NCBI RefSeq assembly: GCF_000737715.1
Contig: NZ_JPRN01000015.1
Location: 1-64,000, forward strand
DNA from: Chryseobacterium sp. JM1
Lineage (GTDB): Bacteria; Bacteroidota; Bacteroidia; Flavobacteriales; Weeksellaceae
Direction: 5' to 3'
DNA length: 64,000 nucleotides
Shown: piece by piece, positions 19,256 to 26,705 of the stretch
Layout of the letters: each line of letters starts with the position of its first letter
How positions within the stretch are numbered: the stretch's first letter is position 1
Made by a program: the position numbers and the translations under genes
Notes under the pieces: model-generated
What the model saw: the letters and a program-made list of their open reading frames with translations, nothing else
The model's database searches: none
Told to the model about the DNA's origin: nothing

Positions 19256-19279
19256 TATAAGTAATTATGCTTATATTTG
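19256..19279. promoter_or_regulatory. SatD operator-like palindrome 2 overlapping the -7 box
   Basis: TATAAGTAATTATGCTTATA (19256-19275) has the same arms and 8-bp spacer as palindrome 1. The -7 box TATATTTG (19272-19279) overlaps its right end, and transcription would start near the ATG at 19284, so the mRNA may be leaderless. Confidence 0.7.
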
Positions 19280-19283
19280 CACA

Positions 19284-19889
19284 ATGATAGCGGTCATAAC
19301 CGGTGATATTATAAATTCACAGCATGCAGACACGGAAGTTTGGATCACCAGACTCAAGAATCTCCTGGAAAATTGGGGAAGTTCACCGCTCGCATGGGAA
19401 ATCTACAGAGGAGACGAGTTCCAGTTTAAGTGTAGCATTGATGAAGTGTTCTGGCGTTTTCTAGCCATAAAGTCCCTCATAAGAAGTCAGGAAAATTTAG
19501 ATGTAAGAATTGCTATAGGCATTGGTGAAGAGAATTTTTCCTCTGAAAAAATCACCGAATCCAATGGAACGGCTTATGTACATTCCGGACGACTGCTCAA
19601 CGACCTTAAGAGTGACGGACACACCGTTTCTATAAAAACCTCCAACGAAGCCGTAGACAGAGATTTAAATATCCTCCTGAAATGGTCTTCCAAAGATTTC
19701 GACAGCTGGACGGTAGCCACGGCAGAGATCATTCACGAAATGATCATGAATCAGGATATCACACAGGAAGATCTCGCTAAGAAATTTGCCATTTCACAGT
19801 CCTCCGTAAGTCAGAGGCTGAAACGCGCCAACTACGAACTTATCGTAGAAACTAATCAATATTTTAGAAAGAAAATCTCAGAACTGTAA
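19284..19889 (+). CDS. SatD-like protein with C-terminal helix-turn-helix
   Basis: This 201-residue protein matches what I know as the SatD family: MIAVITGDIINS at the N-terminus, then EIYRGDEFQ and RIAIGIGEE, which resemble a nucleotidyl-cyclase-like fold (inference). Near residues 155-182 is a helix-turn-helix (ITQEDLAKKFAISQSSVSQR). Two identical-spacing palindromes overlap and precede its promoter, so autoregulation is likely (inference). It is 2 bp from the DUF3307 gene, a pairing I recall in other Bacteroidota. The biochemical function is not known to me. Confidence 0.8.
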   Translation: MIAVITGDIINSQHADTEVWITRLKNLLENWGSSPLAWEIYRGDEFQFKCSIDEVFWRFLAIKSLIRSQENLDVRIAIGIGEENFSSEKITESNGTAYVHSGRLLNDLKSDGHTVSIKTSNEAVDRDLNILLKWSSKDFDSWTVATAEIIHEMIMNQDITQEDLAKKFAISQSSVSQRLKRANYELIVETNQYFRKKISEL

Positions 19890-19891
19890 GC

Positions 19892-20587
19892 ATGATCTTT
19901 ACTAAACTCATATTGGCACATCTATTCGGAGATTTTATTCTTCAGCCAGATTCTTGGGTTGCAGATAAAGAACGCCGTAAGCTGAAAAGCCCGTATTTGT
20001 ACCTGCATGTTCTAATCCATACTATTTTAAGTTTTGTTTTCCTTTGGAATACAGATCTTTGGTGGGTTTCCATTTTGGTTGGGATCACGCATCTTATTAT
20101 TGATGCTTCAAAACTGATCTTTCAAAACGTAAAGAATAAGAAGAGATGGTTTTTCATTGATCAGATGCTGCATATTCTGGTTATTCTGGGCATCTCATTC
20201 TATTTCAAAGAATTCAATTTTGATTTTCTGAGCAATCAGGAAGTTTTAAAAATTGGGATGGCGGCATTGTTTCTGTCAACACCAGCATCCATCTTTATCA
20301 AAATATTATTGTCTTCATGGACTCCGGTTCCGGAGACACAAAGCAGTTTACAGACCGAATCGCTGTCGAGTGCAGGAAAATATATCGGAATATTGGAACG
20401 TCTTCTGGTTTTCACTTTTATTATGGTGAACCATTGGGAAGGCGTAGGTTTTATGGTGGCTGCCAAATCGGTTTTCAGATTCAGTGATCTGGCACAGGCT
20501 AAACAACGGAAACTTACAGAATATGTACTGATCGGAACATTGTTGAGTTTCGGATTAGCTGTTTTAACAGGAATTTTAATAAAGTAA
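19892..20587 (+). CDS. DUF3307 integral membrane protein
   Basis: It has 231 residues with about six hydrophobic segments. The DUF3307 pattern is clear: HLFGDFILQPD near residue 10, LHVLIHT, GITHLIIDASK and FFIDQMLHI. The conserved H and D residues within membrane segments suggest metal binding or intramembrane catalysis (inference). It starts 2 bp after satD and must share its transcript. The function is undescribed as far as I know. Confidence 0.85.
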   Translation: MIFTKLILAHLFGDFILQPDSWVADKERRKLKSPYLYLHVLIHTILSFVFLWNTDLWWVSILVGITHLIIDASKLIFQNVKNKKRWFFIDQMLHILVILGISFYFKEFNFDFLSNQEVLKIGMAALFLSTPASIFIKILLSSWTPVPETQSSLQTESLSSAGKYIGILERLLVFTFIMVNHWEGVGFMVAAKSVFRFSDLAQAKQRKLTEYVLIGTLLSFGLAVLTGILIK

Positions 20588-20620
20588 TATAAAATAAATC
20601 TAACTAACAAGAATTTAGAA

Positions 20621-21340
20621 ATGGAAAAGAAAGAAATGTTGTACGAAGGTAAAGCAAAACAGGTATTTGCTACCGATAATCCTAATGAAGTAGTGGTACG
20701 TTTTAAAGACGACGCTACAGCATTTAACGCTCAAAAAAGAGGGTCTGTTGATTTGAAAGGCGAAATGAACAACGCGATCACTACGCTGATTTTTGAATAC
20801 TTAAATGAAAAAGGGATTAAAACTCATTTCATCAAACAATTAGACGAGAGAGAGCAGCTGGTAAAAAAAGTATCCATCATTCCATTGGAAATGGTGGTAA
20901 GAAACTACTCTGCAGGAAGTATGGCTCAAAGATTAGGAGTAGAAGAAGGAATTAAATCTCCGGTGACCATCTTCGATATCTGCTACAAAAAAGACGAGTT
21001 GGGAGATCCGCTTATCAACGATCACCATGCCGTTTTCTTAGGAGCAGCAACGTATGAGGAATTGGATGAAATGTATGAATTGACTTCTGACATCAACGAA
21101 ATCCTGATCGATCTTTTTGATAAAATGAACATCATCCTGGTTGATTTCAAAATTGAATTAGGAAAAACGGCAGACGGGGAAATCATCCTTGCTGACGAAA
21201 TTTCTCCTGATACATGCAGACTTTGGGATAAAGATACCATGAAGAAACTGGATAAAGACAGATTCAGAAGAGATCTTGGAGAAGTGACGGAAGCTTACGT
21301 AGAGATCTACAACCGTCTGAAAAATTTACTTGGTAAGTAA
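20621..21340 (+). CDS. purC: Phosphoribosylaminoimidazole-succinocarboxamide synthase
   Basis: This 239-residue SAICAR synthase joins CAIR and aspartate with ATP in purine synthesis. Signatures are LYEGKAKQVF near the N-terminus, EMVVRNYSAGS and the C-terminal half LADEISPDTCRLWDK. It lies 33 bp after the DUF3307 gene on the same strand. The usual partner purF follows but is separated by a four-helix-bundle gene. Confidence 0.95.
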   Translation: MEKKEMLYEGKAKQVFATDNPNEVVVRFKDDATAFNAQKRGSVDLKGEMNNAITTLIFEYLNEKGIKTHFIKQLDEREQLVKKVSIIPLEMVVRNYSAGSMAQRLGVEEGIKSPVTIFDICYKKDELGDPLINDHHAVFLGAATYEELDEMYELTSDINEILIDLFDKMNIILVDFKIELGKTADGEIILADEISPDTCRLWDKDTMKKLDKDRFRRDLGEVTEAYVEIYNRLKNLLGK

Positions 21341-21346
21341 ATTGGA

Positions 21347-21374
21347 GAAGTTAGAAGTTAGATATTAGAAGTTA
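21347..21374. repeat. Heptamer array, left end of four-helix-bundle cassette
   Basis: Four 7-bp units: GAAGTTA, GAAGTTA, GATATTA, GAAGTTA. Together they are the near-perfect reverse complement of the array at 21761-21788. They begin 6 bp after the purC stop and end just before the ATG at 21377. Confidence 0.85.
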
Positions 21375-21376
21375 GT

Positions 21377-21736
21377 ATGAAATCGCATCGGATAGAAGAT
21401 TTGAAGGTCTGGAAGAAATCAATGGCTTTGGTAAAAGAAGTTTATTTAGTTTCTGCAGAACTGCCAGCTGAAGAAAAATTTGGTCTGCTGTCTCAAATCA
21501 GAAGATGTGCCGTTTCAATACCCTCTAATATTGCTGAAGGAGCTGGAAGAAATAATAAGAATGAGTTCTATCAATTTCTTGGAATTGCATTTGGTTCTAC
21601 CTATGAACTGCAAACCCAATTACAGTTGTTAATAGATCTGGATTTTATTTCTGAAGCTAAAGTAGTACCTTTAAAAGAACTTTTAGCTGAAATTCAGAAG
21701 ATGATATACTCATTAAAAGAAAGTTTAAAATTATAA
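21377..21736 (+). CDS. Four-helix-bundle protein (23S rRNA intervening-sequence/S23 type)
   Basis: This 119-residue all-helical protein carries the family hallmarks DLKVWKKSMAL, RRCAVSIPSNIAEGAGR, FYQFLGIAFGSTYELQTQL and a final helical hairpin. The family (TIGR02436-like) includes proteins encoded in 23S rRNA intervening sequences and the Avd protein of diversity-generating retroelements; free-standing members have no settled function. It sits between purC and purF, bounded tightly by inverted heptamer arrays. No reverse transcriptase or rRNA is nearby. The arrangement looks like an inserted cassette. Confidence 0.9.
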   Translation: MKSHRIEDLKVWKKSMALVKEVYLVSAELPAEEKFGLLSQIRRCAVSIPSNIAEGAGRNNKNEFYQFLGIAFGSTYELQTQLQLLIDLDFISEAKVVPLKELLAEIQKMIYSLKESLKL

Positions 21737-21760
21737 TTGAAGTTGACTTAGACTAATTTC

Positions 21761-21788
21761 TAACATCTAATATCTAACTTCTAATTTA
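21761..21788. repeat. Heptamer array, right end of four-helix-bundle cassette
   Basis: Units TAACATC, TAATATC, TAACTTC, TAATTTA, inverted relative to 21347-21374. The array ends 12 bp before the purF start. Confidence 0.85.
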
Positions 21789-21800
21789 GAAAAAATAGAA

Positions 21801-23300
21801 ATGAAAAGTTTAGACATTCATAAAAGTGAATATTTAAAACAGTTTAAAGGCCAGACCTACGGGAGGAATCTTTTCAGAACGCAGGAAGAAGAAAGACTGG
21901 ATGCTCCCAATGAGGAGTGCGGAATCTTCGGACTGTATTCTGACAATGATCTCGATACGTTTTCGCTTTCACAGTTCGGACTTTTTGCCCTCCAGCACAG
22001 AGGACAGGAAGCCTGCGGTATTTCCGTTTTAAAAGACGGGAAAATCACGAACATGAAAGACGAAGGATTGGTTTTAGACGTTTATAAAGAAATTCAGGAA
22101 CCTGAGGCTTTTATGGGAAATTCTGCGATCGGGCATACCCGTTATACCACTGCAGGAGACAAAAAGAAGTATAATTTCCAGCCGTTCTTCGCGAAAAACG
22201 AGTACGACCAGATTATTCTTTCTATAGCGCATAACGGTAACCTTACCAATGCGAGAGAATTAAAAAATGAACTGGAAGCTGAAGGCGTTGTCTTCAGAGC
22301 TACTTCTGATTCTGAGGTTATTTTAAGATTGATCCAGAAAAATCTTGACTTAGGACTTCGTGGAGCTATCAAAGCTACCATGGAGAAAATTGAAGGTGCT
22401 TATTCCGTAGTAGGGATGACGAGAAATAAATTCTTTGCATTCAGAGATTTCAATGGGATCCGTCCATTGGTTTTAGGAGCCGTTGACGAAAATACTTATG
22501 TGGTAGCTTCCGAATCTGTTGCTTTGGATGCTGTAGGCGCTCAGTATGTGCGTGATATCCTTCCGGGAGAGATTATTTACACCAATGAAAATGAGCCTGG
22601 AAAACTTCAGTCTTATATGGTGAATGAAGGAAGAGGGAAGCAGAGAATCTGTTCTTTTGAATACATCTACTTCGCAAGACCTGACTCTACGCTGGAAAAC
22701 ATCAACGTATATGAAATCAGAGAAAAGTCCGGTGAAAAGATCTGGGAGCAGGCTCCTGTAGAAGCTGATATCGTGATCGGGGTTCCTGATTCAGGAGTTC
22801 CGGCTGCCATAGGTTTCTCAAAAGCTTCCGGAATACCTTTCCGTCCCGTTCTGATCAAAAACAGATACATCGGAAGAAGTTTCATCGTTCCTACACAGGA
22901 AATGAGAGAAAGGGTAGTGAACCTTAAGCTTAACCCGATTATTTCTGAGATCAAGGATAAAAGAGTAGTGATCATCGACGATTCTATCGTAAGAGGAACT
23001 ACTTCCAAGAGATTGGTGAAAATATTGAAGGATGCAGGCGTAAAAGAGATCCACTTCAGAAGTGTTTCTCCTCCTATTATTGCTCCGTGCTACTTAGGAA
23101 TCGATACTCCGTCAAAAGATGACCTGATTTCAGCCAATATGACTACGGAAGAGCTTAGAGATTATCTGGGTGTGGACTCATTAGAGTTTTTAAGCACAGA
23201 AAACCTGAAAGAAATTTTAGGATCTTCCAACCACTGTTTCGGATGTTTCACAGAAGAATATCCGGTAGAAAAAGGAGAGGAAATAGAATTATTTAATTAA
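21801..23300 (+). CDS. purF: Amidophosphoribosyltransferase
   Basis: It makes phosphoribosylamine from PRPP and glutamine, the first step of purine synthesis. The catalytic glutaminase cysteine is C40 in NEECGIFG, so 39 residues precede it and would have to be removed if processing is as in the Bacillus type. The PRPP loop is VVIIDDSIVRGTTS. Cysteines in ICSFEYIYFARPDS, IAPCYLGID and NHCFGCF correspond to the 4Fe-4S ligands of the B. subtilis enzyme. 499 residues. It is probably cotranscribed with purC through the inserted cassette. Confidence 0.95.
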   Translation: MKSLDIHKSEYLKQFKGQTYGRNLFRTQEEERLDAPNEECGIFGLYSDNDLDTFSLSQFGLFALQHRGQEACGISVLKDGKITNMKDEGLVLDVYKEIQEPEAFMGNSAIGHTRYTTAGDKKKYNFQPFFAKNEYDQIILSIAHNGNLTNARELKNELEAEGVVFRATSDSEVILRLIQKNLDLGLRGAIKATMEKIEGAYSVVGMTRNKFFAFRDFNGIRPLVLGAVDENTYVVASESVALDAVGAQYVRDILPGEIIYTNENEPGKLQSYMVNEGRGKQRICSFEYIYFARPDSTLENINVYEIREKSGEKIWEQAPVEADIVIGVPDSGVPAAIGFSKASGIPFRPVLIKNRYIGRSFIVPTQEMRERVVNLKLNPIISEIKDKRVVIIDDSIVRGTTSKRLVKILKDAGVKEIHFRSVSPPIIAPCYLGIDTPSKDDLISANMTTEELRDYLGVDSLEFLSTENLKEILGSSNHCFGCFTEEYPVEKGEEIELFN

Positions 23301-23329
23301 TCATCTACGATTCGAAATAAAAAAGAAGA

Positions 23330-23358
23330 AGCCAGGCATTGAGTCTGGCTCTTTTTGT
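23330..23358 (+). terminator. Terminator after purF
   Basis: AGCCAG (23330-23335) pairs with CTGGCT (23345-23350), followed by CTTTTTG. Confidence 0.75.
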
Positions 23359-23416
23359 TTTTATAAATGTATCAAAAGCTTAATATTCCTTTATCATACA
23401 GTACAGGGGCAAATTC

Positions 23417-23424
23417 TAAATTTG
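23417..23424 (+). promoter_or_regulatory. -7 box of the glycerophosphodiesterase gene
   Basis: TAAATTTG matches TAnnTTTG and lies 20 bp before the ATG at 23445. It also argues against the longer in-frame start at 23367, which lies upstream of this box. Confidence 0.55.
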
Positions 23425-23444
23425 TTTCCTTAAACTGTAGCAAA

Positions 23445-24392
23445 ATGAAGAACGTATTTTTAACCGGTGCTTTTCTGGTACTGACCCAATGGTATTCCTC
23501 TCAGACTTTTGATAATCAGGCACACCGTGGCGGAAAGTCCCTGTATCCTGAAAATACAATTCCGGCCATGAAGAATGCCCTGAAAATGAATGTAACGACA
23601 CTCGAAATGGACCTTGCGATCACGAAAGACAAAAAAGTAATCCTTTCCCATGATGCTTTTCTTTCCCCTGAATTAATAACAAAACCGGACGGAACTTATA
23701 TTCCGAAAGACTCCGGGTTTTACTATAAAATTTATGATATGTCCTATGCAAAGATTCAGACCTTTGACGTAGGTTCAAAGAAGCTTGACCGCTATCCTGA
23801 CCAGAAGAAAATGAAGGTTCAGAAACCGCTCTTCGCAGATGTAGTAGATGCCTGTGAGGCTTATTCCCGCGAACTTAAAAGACCTTTGCCGTTTTATAAT
23901 ATAGAAACCAAAACACGTCCTTTTTCCGACAATATATTTCATCCGGAACCTAAGGAATTTGTCGATCTGATGATGAAGATTATCGTCAAAAAAGGCATTC
24001 AGGACCGGGTCATTATTCAGTCATTTGATCCCAGAACACTGGAAATTATCCATAAAGAATACCCTAAGATCATGACTGCTTTGCTGGTAGAAAAAGTCGA
24101 TGATAAAAAGATAGCCCAGCAGCAGACTCATTTCGAAAATATACCTGTTGAAAAATTCAAACAGTATCCGAATCATTTGAATGGTGTGGCAGGAGATATG
24201 AAATTTCTGAGTTTTACCCCAACCATTTACAGCCCTGAACATACACTTGTGACTTCAAAATTGGTACAGGAATGCCACGCATTGGGGATGAAAGTGATCC
24301 CATGGACCGTCAATACCAAAGAAAGATTAAAAGAATTAAAAGAGATGGGAATAGACGGAGTGATCAGCGATGATCCGCGGATATTTGAATAA
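23445..24392 (+). CDS. Glycerophosphodiester phosphodiesterase
   Basis: It hydrolyses glycerophosphodiesters to an alcohol and glycerol-3-phosphate. The 315-residue protein has a signal peptide ending near YSSQT, then the GDPD motifs AHRGG, PENT, EMDLAITKD and SHD; the C-terminal VIPWTVNTKERLKELKEMG and GVISDDP are typical. It is predicted to be periplasmic. ATG 23445 gives the signal peptide; upstream codons are not signal-like. Monocistronic. Confidence 0.92.
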   Translation: MKNVFLTGAFLVLTQWYSSQTFDNQAHRGGKSLYPENTIPAMKNALKMNVTTLEMDLAITKDKKVILSHDAFLSPELITKPDGTYIPKDSGFYYKIYDMSYAKIQTFDVGSKKLDRYPDQKKMKVQKPLFADVVDACEAYSRELKRPLPFYNIETKTRPFSDNIFHPEPKEFVDLMMKIIVKKGIQDRVIIQSFDPRTLEIIHKEYPKIMTALLVEKVDDKKIAQQQTHFENIPVEKFKQYPNHLNGVAGDMKFLSFTPTIYSPEHTLVTSKLVQECHALGMKVIPWTVNTKERLKELKEMGIDGVISDDPRIFE

Positions 24393-24399
24393 CCGGTAA

Positions 24400-24561
24400 A
24401 GAGGTTTGAGGGTGGGAGTGTTTTAGGGTTTGAGAGTTTCGGAATGCGAAGTGCGGGTTTTGTATGTTGGAGTGTCGGAGCGTTTTATGGTTTATGTGTC
24501 GGAGTGTTTTATGGTTTATGTGTCGGAGTGTTTTAGGGTTTTAGGGTTTGAGAGTTTAATG
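24400..24561. repeat. 8-bp periodic repeat array
   Basis: Octamers such as TTTTAGGG, TTTGAGAG, TTTTATGG, TTTATGTG and TCGGAGTG follow each other in phase, including a 24-bp triplet (three octamers) repeated twice from 24475 to 24522. No gene lies in 24393-24736; the rest holds the dispersed repeat and terminator listed next. Confidence 0.75.
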
Positions 24562-24593
24562 CATTGAGAAGCATTGAATAAATGACAAATACC

Positions 24594-24621
24594 TGGTGGC
24601 TGAGGCCACTCGAAGCCACCA
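24594..24621. repeat. Dispersed CTCGAAGCCACCA palindrome, full copy
   Basis: TGGTGGCT (24594-24601) pairs with AGCCACCA (24614-24621) around GAGGCCACTCGA. Related copies lie at 144-166 and 52925-52951. Confidence 0.75.
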
Positions 24622-24671
24622 TCCATAATATGTGAAATCTAGCATCTGAAATCATAATTAACCAAAAAACG

Positions 24672-24706
24672 AAAGTCCGGACTTAAAAAAATTAAATCCG
24701 GACTTT
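24672..24706 (-). terminator. Terminator of porin gene 1
   Basis: AAAGTCCGGA (24672-24681) and TCCGGACTTT (24697-24706) form a perfect 10-bp stem; on the minus strand CGTTTTTT follows. Confidence 0.85.
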
Positions 24707-24736
24707 ACTATAGGTTAAATAATTGATTGTCTCTTA

Positions 24737-25444
24737 TTAGAACTTGTAATTCAGACCTAACTGAAATGCTCTGTGGTTCAATGGTTCTGTACCCTCAGGC
24801 TTTTGGTTTCTCATATCCGTAAGACTGTTGATGTATCTTGCGTTGATTCCCAGGTTTTGAGTAATATCATATCCAAGACCTAAACCTAATCCTAAATTAA
24901 ATTTGTTAACATTATCTTTGTTAATGTCTTCAGAGTTAGATACCGACTGAGTTGTGGTAATACCACCTGTTGTCGTAGAAATCGTGCTGTCTCCGGAGTT
25001 TTTTCCGTTGATGAAATAGCTGAATTCAGGACCTGCCTCTACATAAAATCTTTCAGTAGGTCTCATTTGTACCATTAGAGGAACTGAGATATAGTTCATG
25101 GTAGTTTTGTACTCGCTTTTCGTTTTAACGTTCGTAGCACCCGTAGTTACATCTGTAGATGAGATCACGCTTCTGGCTCCTAACTGGTTGTATAAAACCT
25201 CTGGCTGCAAGCTGAATTTCTGAGAAATTGGAATATTAACTAAAACCCCAGCATGGAATCCGACTTTCTGGTTATTAAGGCTTAATTTCTGCTCACTGAA
25301 GTAAGAAGAGTTTCCCCCTGCTTTGATACCAAATCTGATCGGTTGTTTTTCTTTTTTGATAGGTTCCGGAGTTACTGTTTTTGTTTCCTGAGCAAATGTC
25401 ATCATGCCAGCAGTAACTGCCAACCCTAGAAATAACTTCTTCAT
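24737..25444 (-). CDS. Outer-membrane beta-barrel (porin-family) protein 1
   Basis: This 235-residue protein has a signal peptide (MKKLFLGLAVTAGMMTFAQ) and alternating beta pattern ending in an aromatic (LGLNYKF), typical of Bacteroidota 8-stranded barrels (outer membrane protein beta-barrel domain, PorT-like). ATG 25444 is chosen; a longer frame from 25492 adds non-signal residues. It is the most divergent of four tandem paralogues, each with its own terminator. A sigma-54-like promoter lies 56-80 bp upstream. The transported or bound ligand is unknown. Confidence 0.85.
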   Translation of the reverse strand: MKKLFLGLAVTAGMMTFAQETKTVTPEPIKKEKQPIRFGIKAGGNSSYFSEQKLSLNNQKVGFHAGVLVNIPISQKFSLQPEVLYNQLGARSVISSTDVTTGATNVKTKSEYKTTMNYISVPLMVQMRPTERFYVEAGPEFSYFINGKNSGDSTISTTTGGITTTQSVSNSEDINKDNVNKFNLGLGLGLGYDITQNLGINARYINSLTDMRNQKPEGTEPLNHRAFQLGLNYKF

Positions 25445-25510
25445 AATTTTATTTTTTAATTTTACTGTTGTACTTCGTGTCCGGTTTTTCAATCAGACTT
25501 GAATTATTTT

Positions 25511-25526
25511 GCAAAATGCTTGCCAA
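25511..25526 (-). promoter_or_regulatory. Sigma-54-like promoter of porin gene 1
   Basis: On the minus strand TTGGCAAGCATTTTGC has GG at -24 and GC at -12 separated by exactly 10 bases, matching the RpoN consensus TGGCAC-N5-TTGC. Predicted transcription start is about 25500, 55 nt before the ATG. Confidence 0.7.
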
Positions 25527-25782
25527 ACTCGGAAAATCCTTATTTGAAGGGCTTTAGGAAGGGTTTTGGTTATTGTGTTTTATCTTCTTTTAACGAATTT
25601 TTATGAAAAATTTTATTATGAAATCCAGTTTTTTGATCATGATTTTATGCTAAAACGTGTTTATGTTGATGATTTAATATAGAAATTAAACCGGGGAAAA
25701 TAAGATGATTAATATCCATTTTTTAAACTTTTGAAAAGATTACAAACGACAAAGCCTTTCTGAAATCATGTTAAGATAAAAA
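25527..25782. other. Intergenic, AT-rich, no gene seen
   Basis: Between the sigma-54-like site of porin 1 and the porin 2 terminator I see no open frame or repeat I can support. Confidence 0.4.
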
Positions 25783-25810
25783 ATGCCGGACCTCCGAAGA
25801 GATCCGACAT
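25783..25810 (-). terminator. Terminator of porin gene 2
   Basis: On the minus strand an imperfect stem (TGTCGGA with TCCGGCA, with an internal CTCTTCGGAG hairpin) is followed by TTTTTT. Confidence 0.65.
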
Positions 25811-25831
25811 TAAGGTGAAAATAATATATCT

Positions 25832-26524
25832 CTATTTGAATTTATATGCTAAGCCTACCTGAAATGCATTATTTCTAACCGCATCCGAATTACCATAATT
25901 ATAAACATTGGTTAGACCTGCTGTAAATCTCGCCGTCACCGCAAGGTTTTGAGTAAAGTAATATCCTGTTCCAATACCGATTCCGAAATTGAATTTATTG
26001 AACATGGACATAGCAATTTTATCAGAATAACTCTGTGTACTGCTTGACCCGTCTATATTGCTGGTTTGGGTAAAGTCACCTTTGCTTTTTCCACCCAGCA
26101 GAAACCCGAATTCAGGACCTGCTTCTACATATAATTCAGGTAATAGGTTGTACTGCAGCATTACAGGAACTGAAAGATAGCTTAAAGAGAGAGTTTCTTT
26201 ATTGTCCATTCTGGCTGAAGGAATATCAAAATTGATGGAACTTTTTATTTTTGAACCCAGTCCGTTATACAAGATTTCCGGCTGAACACTGAATTTACCC
26301 GAGATTGGGATATTAACGAAAACACCTGCATTAAAGCCAATTTTTGCATTTCGCTCATATTTTGACCAATAATAGTTATCTTCATTTCCATTGGTATGAG
26401 AAGAAATGTTCATTCCTCCCTTTACTCCAAAAGTAATAGGAGATTTAGATTTAGTTTCTGTTTTTTCCTGTGCAAATGCCAGCGAGCCCAATGAAATGGC
26501 CAATCCTAAAATTATTTTTCTCAT
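25832..26524 (-). CDS. Outer-membrane beta-barrel (porin-family) protein 2
   Basis: It has 230 residues with a signal peptide to about FAQ (residue 19). Family landmarks are shared with the neighbouring paralogues: TFGVKGGMN, IGFNAGVFVNIP, VQPEILYNGLGS, LYVEAGPEFGFLLGGK, FGIGIGTGYYFTQN and the terminal VGLAYKFK. It is a tandem duplicate of proteins 3 and 4. Its upstream region has only a decayed version of the sigma-54-like element of its siblings, so its regulation may have changed. Confidence 0.87.
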   Translation of the reverse strand: MRKIILGLAISLGSLAFAQEKTETKSKSPITFGVKGGMNISSHTNGNEDNYYWSKYERNAKIGFNAGVFVNIPISGKFSVQPEILYNGLGSKIKSSINFDIPSARMDNKETLSLSYLSVPVMLQYNLLPELYVEAGPEFGFLLGGKSKGDFTQTSNIDGSSSTQSYSDKIAMSMFNKFNFGIGIGTGYYFTQNLAVTARFTAGLTNVYNYGNSDAVRNNAFQVGLAYKFK

Positions 26525-26562
26525 GATTATGAAGTTTAGATTATTTTCTTAGCCTGTGGTAG

Positions 26563-26580
26563 AATTCCCATCAAGATGAG
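26563..26580 (-). promoter_or_regulatory. Decayed sigma-54-like element upstream of porin gene 2
   Basis: The minus strand reads TTGATGGGAATTCTACC, which aligns with the porin 3 element TTGGCGGGAATTTTGCT, but the -24 GG is GA and the -12 GC is AC. Probably a mutated remnant. Confidence 0.45.
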
Positions 26581-26608
26581 TAAATTTAAAAAAGTCTTAT
26601 TATAAATC

Positions 26609-26645
26609 AAAAGACCAGGCTTAAACGAATAAACCTGACCTTTTG
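26609..26645 (-). terminator. Terminator of porin gene 3
   Basis: AAAAGACCAGG-type arm and CCTGACCTTTT arm (two mismatches) around TTAAACGAATAAA. It is nearly the same sequence as 27483-27518. Confidence 0.7.
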
Positions 26646-26705
26646 TACTCTTTTTACCAACACTGAATTAAATAAAATTCCAGCATTTTTCGATATAAAT
26701 ATTGA

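Noticed and set aside
21377..21736. Avd protein of a diversity-generating retroelement
   Set aside because: Same fold family, but no reverse transcriptase, template repeat or variable target gene is in the window.
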